The notes beneath the pieces are model-generated. The model was not told where the DNA came from. It was given only the letters and a program-made list of their open reading frames with translations, and searched no databases. Source: Sabellastarte sp. h YS-2021 (Eukaryota > Annelida > Polychaeta > Sabellida > Sabellidae). Taken from it: 64,000 nucleotides of DNA. This document shows positions 1 through 8,720 of this stretch, piece by piece. Within the stretch, counting starts at the first letter, position 1; every line of letters starts with the position of its first letter. The stretch lies in contig OZ024936.1 of NCBI GenBank assembly GCA_964017235.1, positions 89,254,537 to 89,318,536 of the forward strand, written 5' to 3'. Both the position numbers and the translations under genes were made by a program.

Positions 1-1001
1 ATATCACTAAGTGTTAACAGTCCAGGATTTAAAAAAAATACTTACAGAATTTTAGTTGTGTCTACAAAGATGGGCAAGTTTTGTACTAATATGGATTCAT
101 TAATTCTGCATGGAACAACAGCACTTGAAGACTATCTGCCAAGGCCCAGCACCTCTAATATTGATTATAAATGTAATGACAAAATCCTGAATTCATATAT
201 TCAGATGGTGATCGGAATCACCCTCAAAATTGAATCATCTGTGCCATTAACATTTTTTTTTTCAAAATGTGTTTTTTTCCAACAGAATATATCCATGTGC
301 TCGCATAATTTTTTTGAGTTATTTTGCAAACATGTCATGCTGCTACAGATATATCCTCAATAAATTCTTTATTTTTCTCTGGTGACAAGGATTTTAACAA
401 TATAACATGGCTCTATGTTTTTCCAAATTATAAATATATTCCCCTAAACATGATAGAAGCTTTGGAATATATTTCCTTACAGTTTCAAAGCACAAATTCC
501 ATTTTCAAGATTTATACACAGAAACTTAAATTTCTTATAATACATAACTAAAATCAACACACTAAGAGCCAGTAAACTGTTAAAGTAATAAATGTTGAGA
601 AATACTCAAATCTAACAACACCTGACAATACAGAATATACATATGATAGAATAGTTGCTGTGCAAAACTGAGATTTTAATTTCCTGTGGATACTCTGGGA
701 TGATTATGTAAGCAAGGAATGCTGGTGTGGTGTACTTAATTAAAACAGAGATAATAAGTAAAGAAATGGACAAATACACGGACAGAGCTTTACTTGTGAT
801 GCTCACACTTGGCTTGTGTGTGTATGAATACTATCATAACAAATCCCAGCAAGTGCGTGGTTTGTTTTGTTTACAAATGGGCTTGTACGCATAAGGTCTA
901 TAGTAGAAAGCTTGTACCATAAATAATATGAGGGATTTTGAAACACTATGGTGGCGCCAATACTCTTTCGTAGGTTATGAACCACAAATACACTCAGTCT
1001 T
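1..1001. other. Unassigned non-coding sequence
   Basis: AT-rich sequence with short accidental open frames and no domain, RNA fold or repeat structure that I recognise. The frames near 58-363 and 612-985 have low-complexity, non-conserved-looking translations. The last bases (1002-1016) are the upstream target duplication of the SINE that follows. Confidence 0.4.
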
Positions 1002-1016
1002 CATAAAAAATCAATG

Positions 1017-1255
1017 GGGGCCACGGTGGCAGAGTGGTAACACTCTCGCCTCCCACCTCTGTGGCCGGGGTTCGATCCCCGTCTTGGCCGTAAGTGGGAA
1101 AGCTGGTAGTTGCTTGCCGTTGGTCGGCAGTTTACAGTACACAACCCTAGCGAACTCTATGTACTGGTTTCCTCTGCCCTTCCAACTACCCGTCGTGATA
1201 TGACCTGTACAGTGTTGAAAGCGACGTAAAACCCCAAATAAATAAATAAATAAAA
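1017..1255 (+). mobile_element. tRNA-derived SINE, family 1, full length with target duplication
   Basis: The head is tRNA-like. An A box (TGGCAGAGTGG, about 1026-1036) and a B box (GGTTCGATCCC, about 1068-1078) form an internal RNA polymerase III promoter. An unrelated body follows (TGTACTGGTTTCCTCTGCCC), ending in a tail of AAATA repeats. The element lies between two perfect 15-bp direct repeats, CATAAAAAATCAATG, at 1002-1016 and 1256-1270. This marks LINE-mediated insertion and suggests a recent event. Related copies lie at 18908, 27938, 37753 and 47157. It is not a functional tRNA gene, because the tRNA-like part runs straight into the body. Confidence 0.93.
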
Positions 1256-1270
1256 CATAAAAAATCAATG

Positions 1271-2619
1271 TGGGTTTTTCTCCCTCTCTTCTGGCCACGC
1301 TGTTTTCATGCACACCATAACACCCACACTCAGTCTAAATGAAGACATTGATCTGTAACTCCCCCTCCCCTCTCACTCAAATCTTTCCTCACTAAAACAA
1401 GTTCACACATATGCATGTTGGTTGTGTGTATGGGTCATTGATTTTTTCCCCAAGAGAAAACAATGGGTAGGACATGTGTACAAGCCTGAGTATCTCCCGA
1501 CAAATGAGGAAAAGAAACCACATGCCAAAGCAGTGGCCTCTTTCACAGACATAATGCATACCCATGTGTCCATTCCTTTTGTGTAATATAGCGTTTTGGT
1601 AGCCTTGTCACAGGCGTTAATATGTGTAATAAAGACACAACTATTTGATTGCATTATAAGTATTTTTCATAACATTCTCATATGTTTACTAAGCCTGGCT
1701 TGCTGAGGGGAATGCCTTGTAATATTTGCATTGCTCCCCCTACCCCTCCTCACTATTTAGCTCAAGTTTACTGTTATCTTTTCCACTTTATTAACAGTTA
1801 ATCATAATCATAGGTTGACCAAATTCCTCTTAGATTTGTAGTCATGGGTTTGAATCCAGCTTACGGTTAAGTGTGATTAAATCAAGGTCTTTACTGCAGT
1901 TCCAGAATTTAATTTGAAAACAAGACTGCTCAAAGAGTAGCCTAGGTTAAGGCTCAGATTGAATGATATCCTTTCAAATATTCACAAAGATATTTGGTAT
2001 TCATAAAGCACCCATACATGTTAAGAGATAGAACCTAAACCCTGCAAAAAATATTGTGGTTGATGCATCGTCAAAAATGAATAGTGAATGGATACACAAA
2101 GCAATTGTTTTCAAGTGCTTGTTATCACTTGAAATGTTCACTCTTTTACACAGAACACTTTCTGACAACACAGCTGAGACATATTTTGACTTCCAAATTG
2201 AGCAGAACTTGAGGGTAGATGTAGTTGATTCCATATTGGCTATGTAATCTGCTGGCCTGGAAGAATCAAGTTATAAACTGATGTCTCTGATGTCTCAACA
2301 AATCACAACGGGGTAAATTTGTTTTTGAGATGGATCTTACAAGTATGGCCCAACATAACATAATACAATAGATTGTATAATAACGATTCTCAAAACTTAA
2401 AATTTGAAAATTGACATATTTGTCTAATTTCATCCCCTTTCTTTCCCTATTGGATGTGTCATGGCCAGCCAGGGTTTATATAAGGGTTAGACAAGTATAG
2501 GTTACCATAATATGGTATCACTTTGAACCATTGGGCTTAAACGTCCCTTCTGGATAAAACATGGATAGACAAAGGTCCAAGTTGTGTTTTTAAATCTCTT
2601 TGAGTCAGGTAGGGTAATA
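1271..2619. other. Unassigned non-coding sequence
   Basis: No gene or RNA recognised. Short frames around 1403-1654 and 2001-2247 overlap on opposite strands and carry no motif I know. Confidence 0.35.
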
Positions 2620-3485
2620 CTTGGCTACTTCATTAAGTCCTATTTAACGGCAACTTACACATAAGCATGCCACTCAGGCCTTTGATAGGCTGAAAAACTA
2701 TTAGTGGCTTTCCGCAAACAAGCTCAAGCTAAATCCAGATAAGACAGAATTTATTTTGTTTGGTTCAAAAACTATCCATACAAACTTAACAAATTTTTCC
2801 CAGTTAATAAACTTGGTAACCTCCTCTCACCAGCTGAGGGAATTAGGAATCTTGGTGTCTGGTTTGATTCTGATTTTCCCTTCTCTTGCCATGCCAAGAA
2901 TATCCGTAAGGCTTGTTTTGTTCATATCAGGGATTTAAAGTGACTCAGAGGGTATCTTACACTTGAATCTGCTCTTATGGCTGTAAACACCTTGGTTGGA
3001 AACTCGCCTTTACTCCTGAAATTCCTTGTTTACAAGTCTCTCTGCTCTTGACCTTCCTAGGCTCCAATATGTTCAGAACAGCCTTGCTAAAATGGTGGTT
3101 TTTACCACCAAGTACTCACAGATCACTCTTGTAAGAATGAGTCTTCATTGATTGCCTATCACGCATTGCTCTGGTTTACCTGACAGCCCTGTTAGTGTAC
3201 AAGTTTCCACATACTGGTTATCCAAAATACCTTGAACCTTTCCTTAAACCCAAATACAGTGTGTGCAGAATGTGCAGAGGTCAATCAGATGATGTATTGC
3301 TCAATGTCCCACATTTTGCATCAATGTACTAGTCTAAAAAGCATTTTGGCCTCAGCTTTGCATGTGATGCTCCAAGGATTCTGAATGATGTCTCTGATGA
3401 TGTGTGCTCAGCTAAATCTCTCTCTTCATTCAGGAAGAAAAAGTTGAAAACTTATCTCCTTGCAAAAGCTTGCCCACCCTAGTTT
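2620..3485 (+). pseudogene. Decayed LINE, C-terminal end of reverse transcriptase ORF
   Basis: Read across several frames, this segment gives the region after the catalytic core of a CR1/Jockey-like LINE. A LNPDKTEFILFGS-like segment (about 2728-2767) is followed by an RNLGVWFDSDF-like segment (about 2848-2875), then HWLPI-type and YKF.H.GYPKY-type segments (about 3145-3230). It ends near 3480 with APRI.ND...DDV.SAKSLSSFRKKLKTYL, a common C terminus in invertebrate LINEs. Frame changes and stops are frequent, so it is long dead. The upstream end, including the YADD box, is missing. The clade assignment is approximate. Confidence 0.75.
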
Positions 3486-4503
3486 CTTTCTGGTCTTGTT
3501 TCTGTCTTTCTCTGTGGTGTCGACAGCTGCAATGTCTCTAATGTCTGCAATTAAAATCTCTGATTTCTGGCATTATACATTTTAGAGTCTGTCAACAGAT
3601 AAAGTGCTATAAAAGTACTATTAGAATAACAATCTTTTGCGAAGATAATAATCACTTAAGGCCAGAAAAAACATGGTATAGGTGATTTTATATAATTTTA
3701 TTTTCTGTTAAGCAACACATTAAAATTTCAATGCATTTTATATATATATATCAAAGATGCAATCTTATTTACAAATGACTCCAAATAACATTTAACTGGG
3801 ATTGTCATAACTGTGTCATTCTTCTGATGATACAACGGACTCTCATTTATAGGTCAATACATAATTTTTAATCATTTTTTTAATCATTGAGAGAAATAAA
3901 AAGTAACATATCTAATATTTGCAGAAATATTATATGAATGATATCTGGCGCTATGATAAAGGGATATGATGCTATGATTTATGGGCAAAAATGGGATTGC
4001 AGAGGCACTCCCTTGGGCACCTTCAAGTATTACTGTGAATTAGAACATTGTATGATATGATATGCTTTCTTATTATATGATTTCTTAGGAGAAAATTCCA
4101 TTTGGGGCAGAATTTTGATACAACACTTCAAAATATATCTTGATATGTATTTTCGTGGTCCTCCGTAGCATGGTGTCTTTTGCCTGCAATTCAGGCTTGA
4201 TTTGACTACACAAATGGAAATGAATAGCTATAAAAGTTGTGGTCGATCATAAGTTTTTGTAACAACCATATTTGTGAAGCTGAATGGGTTATATTATTGA
4301 CAGATTAAATATGTATTACATTATGGCTTAAATAACAAAGTAAGTAACACAAGTGGATTTTGTAAGATTTCATCTGTTGATATATTTAATACAGCCAAAT
4401 GTGCAAATGAGTGAATATCATAGGTGTGCAAATGATCACATACAGTTATACATAAGTGGAAGGGAAACTCAAATAGCAGGTGGATATCGTTTGGTATTTT
4501 TTA
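3486..4503. other. Unassigned AT-rich sequence upstream of GT61 copy 1
   Basis: No coding or RNA feature seen. There is a short TA microsatellite near 3741-3752. This interval should hold the promoter and any 5' non-coding exon of the glycosyltransferase gene, but I cannot identify either. Confidence 0.35.
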
Positions 4504-4527
4504 ATGTATACAATCTTTTGCTGTAAG

Positions 4528-5775
4528 ATGAAGAAATTAAAATGTACCTTCTGGGTATTAGTTTCAATTGCATTATGTGTAATTAGTTCTGTGTATTTAT
4601 TGGAAAGTTATTTGAAAAGTTGTTGTACTAGCAGCATGACAACTAAAAATAAACCATATAGATATATCAGATATGAAAATGTTTACTTACCACCACACAA
4701 GAACTGTCAGAGTAGAGATTGTGGTTTGCCAGTACAATATATAGCTGAAGAACCGATAGTATGTAAACAATATCCAATCACAGCAAGCAGATATGACATG
4801 GTTATGCACTGGAACATTTGTTCAACAAACGTGACAAGATATTGCTCCAGTGTGGTTGATGTAGCAATTCTTCCAAGAAGAATTTTGTATCTCGGTAACA
4901 TTGGACACTTCACCTTTGATATATTGGGAAATATTATTGCATTAAAACATGCCATAGATAAAGATGGAATATCTGCTACTGGTGACCAAAGTCATGATAA
5001 TGTGGCCATAATCATACCACCTCTTGCACACCAGTCATCGATATTGAACTTTAAAAGTTTTTTCCAAGCTCTGGGGATTACAAACACTGTACAAATGGGA
5101 TTTACTGAAACCTCGCATTTGTGTTTCAAGGCAATTTACTTACCTGATCATGAAAAAAGTACTCCATTGACCAAAGATGATATCCATTTTTTTCAAATAT
5201 ATTTTAATGTCTCTGATAATAATTGCTATGGGGAAAAACAGTTTACAATACTTCAGAGGAATGGTGAAAGGTCATTTGAAAATATTAGCAGTCTTGTTCA
5301 TTTAGTTGAAGCCAATGGGTTTCCCAATGTGGTAGTAGTTTCCTTTGAAAATATGACCATTCGAGAACAAATACACATAGCATATTGCTCCAAGATTTTC
5401 ATGGGAGTTCAAGGTGCTGGTATGACTTGGTCTCACTTTTTACCAGCAGATGGAGTATTGATTGAAATCGGATTTGAGCTGTGGAAAAATGACCATTACA
5501 GCAACAAAATTAAATCTGCAGGGCGTCACGACATCAAAACCTTTAATGTGAACTGTTCAGGAATGATTTCACAGGCACTATGGCAAAGATATGCTAAAAA
5601 GCATAATATTAGTGGAGTACTAGATGGTGAAAAGCAACAGATAATCTTAGCACTGGATGCCAAAAATGAGGAATTAAGGTACGGGGAAACAATATGGAAG
5701 CATGCAAACTGTCTTTGCAAAGAAAAGCACTTGGAAAAGGTTCTTCAAAGTGTAAAGCATATCCTGTTTCAGTGA
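4528..5775 (+). CDS. GT61-family glycosyltransferase, copy 1 (subfamily I)
   Basis: A 415-residue single-exon frame for a type II Golgi/ER membrane protein. A short basic N terminus precedes a membrane anchor (about residues 8-27) and a lumenal catalytic domain. Family GT61 (DUF563; animal relatives are EOGT and POMGNT2) is indicated by LPRRI..LGNIGHFTFD (NIGH at 124-127), FMGVQGAGMTWSHF (MGVQGAG at 292-298) and IEIGFE (about 312-317). It ends with WKHANCLC, also found in the other three copies. Several N-glycosylation sequons fit a lumenal domain. The frame is open upstream with an ATG at 4504, but the start at 4528 aligns with the start of copy 2 and is preferred. The bases before it (TTTTGCTGTAAG) resemble a splice acceptor, so a non-coding first exon is possible. 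Donor sugar and acceptor are unknown. Confidence 0.88.
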   Translation: MKKLKCTFWVLVSIALCVISSVYLLESYLKSCCTSSMTTKNKPYRYIRYENVYLPPHKNCQSRDCGLPVQYIAEEPIVCKQYPITASRYDMVMHWNICSTNVTRYCSSVVDVAILPRRILYLGNIGHFTFDILGNIIALKHAIDKDGISATGDQSHDNVAIIIPPLAHQSSILNFKSFFQALGITNTVQMGFTETSHLCFKAIYLPDHEKSTPLTKDDIHFFQIYFNVSDNNCYGEKQFTILQRNGERSFENISSLVHLVEANGFPNVVVVSFENMTIREQIHIAYCSKIFMGVQGAGMTWSHFLPADGVLIEIGFELWKNDHYSNKIKSAGRHDIKTFNVNCSGMISQALWQRYAKKHNISGVLDGEKQQIILALDAKNEELRYGETIWKHANCLCKEKHLEKVLQSVKHILFQ

Positions 5776-5930
5776 TACATCAAATTGTATGATCTGGTAA
5801 TACTTTTAGTATTAGTATTTTAAGTGTTATCATGAATTATTTTACAGACTTTGTGTATAACTCAAAACTAATACAGCACTTACAATGTAATTTTGAAAGG
5901 GTTATCTACACACTCAATGAAATAGGTAAA

Positions 5931-5936
5931 AATAAA
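5931..5936 (+). terminator. Possible polyadenylation signal AATAAA for GT61 copy 1
   Basis: An AATAAA hexamer lies about 155 bases after the stop codon of GT61 copy 1. A second one is at 6192-6197. In AT-rich DNA such hexamers are common, so the assignment is tentative. Confidence 0.35.
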
Positions 5937-6955
5937 TGTGTGTCCTTGTGTGTCCTTGTAAAACAAGACTATTACTAGAATTTTAATTGGGATAAATTTT
6001 AGTGTGTAATCTTGAGCATATATTTAACATTCCTGTTGTATATCTGTACTGCAATAAGTACAGATTGTTTGTGATGTACAAAAGCCACTGAGCCATTTGT
6101 CCATTATTTTCAAATATTGGGTGCTTGGAAGGCTGTTAACCTATTTAAATTCCACCACTTCCTTGATCTCTGATTATCATTATGTTGTTTAAATAAAGTT
6201 TTCATTTCTATATTACTGGAGGCATTTTGGTGACTTTTTGAGAACAAATGCCAAAAAAAAATGTTTTATTCAAAGTTTATGTAAAAATGTCAAAATTTGG
6301 GTTTTACATTCCATTCAAGAGACAGGCAAAATTTATGTAGAAAAGGTGCGTGGGAATTATGAATTGTATTTAAATCTCAATTTTATTTTGCTCTTTTTTA
6401 TGTTTATCCACTACCTAACTGTAAAACTACACCTCTGTTAACATTTTTGCACATGGTGTGGTCTAACCATGATGCTCTCTTTCTCAAAGATGATCTAGAT
6501 CTGGATTATGATTTTCAGAATTGTTTTTGTGTCTTTTCGGTAAAATCTGCAAGCAAAAGTAAATATAAAACACTGACCATAAAATTTAGGTCATATCTTC
6601 ACACTGGATCGGGTCTACCTGTAGTTAAGTCCTTTGGAAAGATCATCTGGATTGGGATCTGGAAAGTGAATCTAAAATATTTTATTGGTGATTTGCATTA
6701 TTTACATACATACCTCAAAAACTGTTCGTTTGCTTTTTACGCAAGGTTGAGTTTACCCATGGCTTGATTCCCCACCCTAAAACACGGACTTGGATCAATG
6801 ATTCTAATCTGGATATGGTTTCAAAATCCAGAGCTTGTTTTGTTTTACTAGGGTGAGGTTTTGTGCAGTCTCAAGCACTACTTGTTTTAAATGTGTATCA
6901 GCACTTGTTTCTATGGATAGATGTTTTGCAAATACTTAAAAAAGTATCTCGCCCA
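5937..6955. other. Unassigned non-coding sequence
   Basis: No recognised gene. Short frames at 6238-6441 and 6447-6767 have no familiar motif and no paralogue in the window. Confidence 0.3.
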
Positions 6956-6958
6956 CAA

Positions 6959-7075
6959 ATCTGTCAACAGAACTTAAAATCCTTGGATTTCATTGGTTTG
7001 GAGGGATTTTAGGTTCTGTCGACAGAATTTAAAATCCTGTCAACAGTCCTTAAAATTCTGTCAACAGAACTTACT
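6959..7075. repeat. Short degenerate tandem repeat of a CTGTCAACAGAACTTAAAAT unit
   Basis: The motif CTGTCRACAGAAYTTAAAAT recurs about four times within roughly 115 bases. The core TTCTGTCGACAGAA is itself palindromic. No coding capacity. It could be the edge of a small inverted-repeat element next to the broken end of the minus-strand LINE. Confidence 0.6.
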
Positions 7076-7149
7076 ATCAGGTAGTTTTACAAATCAAATA
7101 TAAGTGTAAACTTTTTGAATAATATAACAAATATAACAAGTAAATTACC

Positions 7150-7268
7150 TTGCATTGACATTCCAGGAACAAATTTTCAACGTTCGAGGAGATTTTCAGC
7201 AGTAGGTTCTCCCATCTATGGCATTTGGTGTAACATTGCTTGTGTTTGGCGTGGTCCACTGATTTACC
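7150..7268 (-). pseudogene. Start of a minus-strand LINE ORF2 (AP endonuclease N terminus), broken off
   Basis: On the minus strand the segment near 7195-7150 reads LKICSWNVNAR, the usual first strand and metal-ligand Asn of an apurinic-like LINE endonuclease. Reading stops right after, at a GTAATT sequence, and the rest of ORF2 is absent. The other half of this LINE, including ORF1, is at 12920-14033. The two parts were contiguous before LINE-A inserted between them at 7285-12903: both sides share the 16-bp duplicated target ATATGTCTTGGCAGAT. Confidence 0.7.
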
Positions 7269-7284
7269 ATATGTCTTGGCAGAT
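7269..7284 (+). repeat. Upstream 16-bp target site duplication of LINE-A
   Basis: ATATGTCTTGGCAGAT, repeated without mismatch at 12904-12919 directly after the poly-A tail. Confidence 0.97.
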
Positions 7285-7562
7285 GGGAGTTTAATTAGTG
7301 TCACTAGAGGCAAGACAAGCTTTTGTGTGATCTGCTGTATTTGAATTTTAATCTGGGATAAAGGATATCTATCTAATTAAAAATTATACTAGGATATACA
7401 TAAAATAACAGTGATCAAGTTACTGCTAAAATTTATGAATTAAAGTAAATCATAAGGACAGAAATATTGCTTTAAAAAAAACTTTTGCTTGTATAACATA
7501 TAAAATTTTGAATATCCAACAATCAAACATAATCAATTAGTGTCAGGTTTAAAACACACAGC

Positions 7563-8720
7563 ATGGAACTACCAAAAGTAGAACCAGCCTTTCTTAAGGC
7601 TAGTGATGTGCCAGACTTCAAAACCCTAAAGGAATACGAACTCTGTGAAGCGCTTAGTAAAGTGATAAATAGAGAAAATCTTCTTGGTGTTCAAAGGATT
7701 GGGATGCTATGGCGCATTTATCTAAAGAACACAGAATCAAGAGTTAAAATTCTAGCCAACAGTGTCCAACTTAGAAATGTCAGTGTGAATGTGTTTTCTA
7801 ATAACCCACTCAGAGCAAGGCTAGCTGAAGGGGAGACTGACCAAAATATAATCAAAGTCACAATTAAGGACTTTCCATTGTCAAAAGCAAATAGTGCTAT
7901 TGAAAGCTACCTAATTAACCAAGGGATTAAGCTCAAAACAAAACCTGAATATGCCAAGGCAAGGAATGAACTAAATGAACTTACAGAATGGTTAAATGGT
8001 GACAGAATTATATTTGTGGAAAAATTTGATGAACCATTGCCCAGAAAAACCTGGATTAGTGGAAGCTCTGTAAGGATATTCCATAGGGACCAGCCAAGCA
8101 ACACTAAAAGAGTCTGCTCCAACTGCCATCAAGAGGGGCACTTTAAACAACAGTGTACTAGTGGTCCCTGTTGTGTTGTGTGCAAAGGAAAAAATCATTC
8201 ACCAGGAGACAAGGAATGCCCAGGCACAGCAAAGAACCCCCATAAGAGTGTAACCACTTTTGCTGGTAAAAAAGATGTTCTCAGTAACTTTTACCCCTGT
8301 GATGTCAAGGTTTTTGGCTTCATACACAAGTCATCAGAGCATGCTTTTTGTTATGCTCATGCCACCCAGACTGGAAAAGACAAGGTTGCTGAGAGGATAT
8401 TGCAAGCTGGATCTGCATTCCAGGCAAAGATTGAAGCCTCTGCATTACCATACAGCCCAGCATGGGAAGAAAAGAAGGAAGATGTGATGCAGCAGATTCT
8501 CCTAGCCAAGGCAAAGTGCTGTCAAGAATTTCATGATAAACTGATGAACACTCGAGGAATATTTGCAGAATCTGTACCAAATGATCTTTTTTGGTCAACT
8601 GGACTGAGTAAAGAAGTGACAATGGTTGTGAAGAAAAGCTCATGGCCTGGCAAAAACAGAATGGGGAAGCTGCTCAGTACAGTGAAGGAAGCCATTTTTG
8701 ACAGCAACAGTGATGGATAA
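7563..8720 (+). CDS. LINE-A ORF1: gag-like protein with two zinc knuckles and C-terminal NADAR domain
   Basis: 385 residues from a clear ATG, with no stop or frame change. Residues about 40-178 look like the two-part RRM-like nucleic-acid-binding region of Tx1-type gag proteins (VTIKDFPLSKAN; GDRIIFVEKFDEPLPR). Two zinc knuckles follow: C185-C188-H193-C198 and C204-C207-H212-C219. Residues about 231-380 form a NADAR (YbiA-like) domain: DVLSNFYPC at 238-246, SSEHAF at 257-262, a Trp at 301, NDLFW at 340-344 and the PGKNRMGKLL signature at 362-371. The Lys that usually follows the SEH motif (…KA) is His here. NADAR enzymes act on ADP-ribose or NAD-derived compounds. ORF1 proteins bind the LINE RNA. 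The stop overlaps the ORF2 start (ATGGATAA, 8713-8720), so ORF2 may be translated by reinitiation. The exact NADAR substrate is unknown. Confidence 0.9.
   Translation: MELPKVEPAFLKASDVPDFKTLKEYELCEALSKVINRENLLGVQRIGMLWRIYLKNTESRVKILANSVQLRNVSVNVFSNNPLRARLAEGETDQNIIKVTIKDFPLSKANSAIESYLINQGIKLKTKPEYAKARNELNELTEWLNGDRIIFVEKFDEPLPRKTWISGSSVRIFHRDQPSNTKRVCSNCHQEGHFKQQCTSGPCCVVCKGKNHSPGDKECPGTAKNPHKSVTTFAGKKDVLSNFYPCDVKVFGFIHKSSEHAFCYAHATQTGKDKVAERILQAGSAFQAKIEASALPYSPAWEEKKEDVMQQILLAKAKCCQEFHDKLMNTRGIFAESVPNDLFWSTGLSKEVTMVVKKSSWPGKNRMGKLLSTVKEAIFDSNSDG

Noticed and set aside
58-363. A 101-codon gene at the left edge
   Set aside because: No ATG at its start, no recognisable motif, and overlaps AT-rich runs. 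It could be an exon edge, but nothing supports that.
1017-1095. A functional tRNA gene
   Set aside because: A and B boxes are present, but the sequence runs into a conserved SINE body, has a repeat tail and is flanked by target duplications. No credible acceptor stem closes.
4480-4527. Longer N terminus for GT61 copy 1 starting at 4480 or 4504
   Set aside because: 4480 is GTG, not ATG. The extra residues have no counterpart in copy 2, while 4528 aligns with the copy 2 start.
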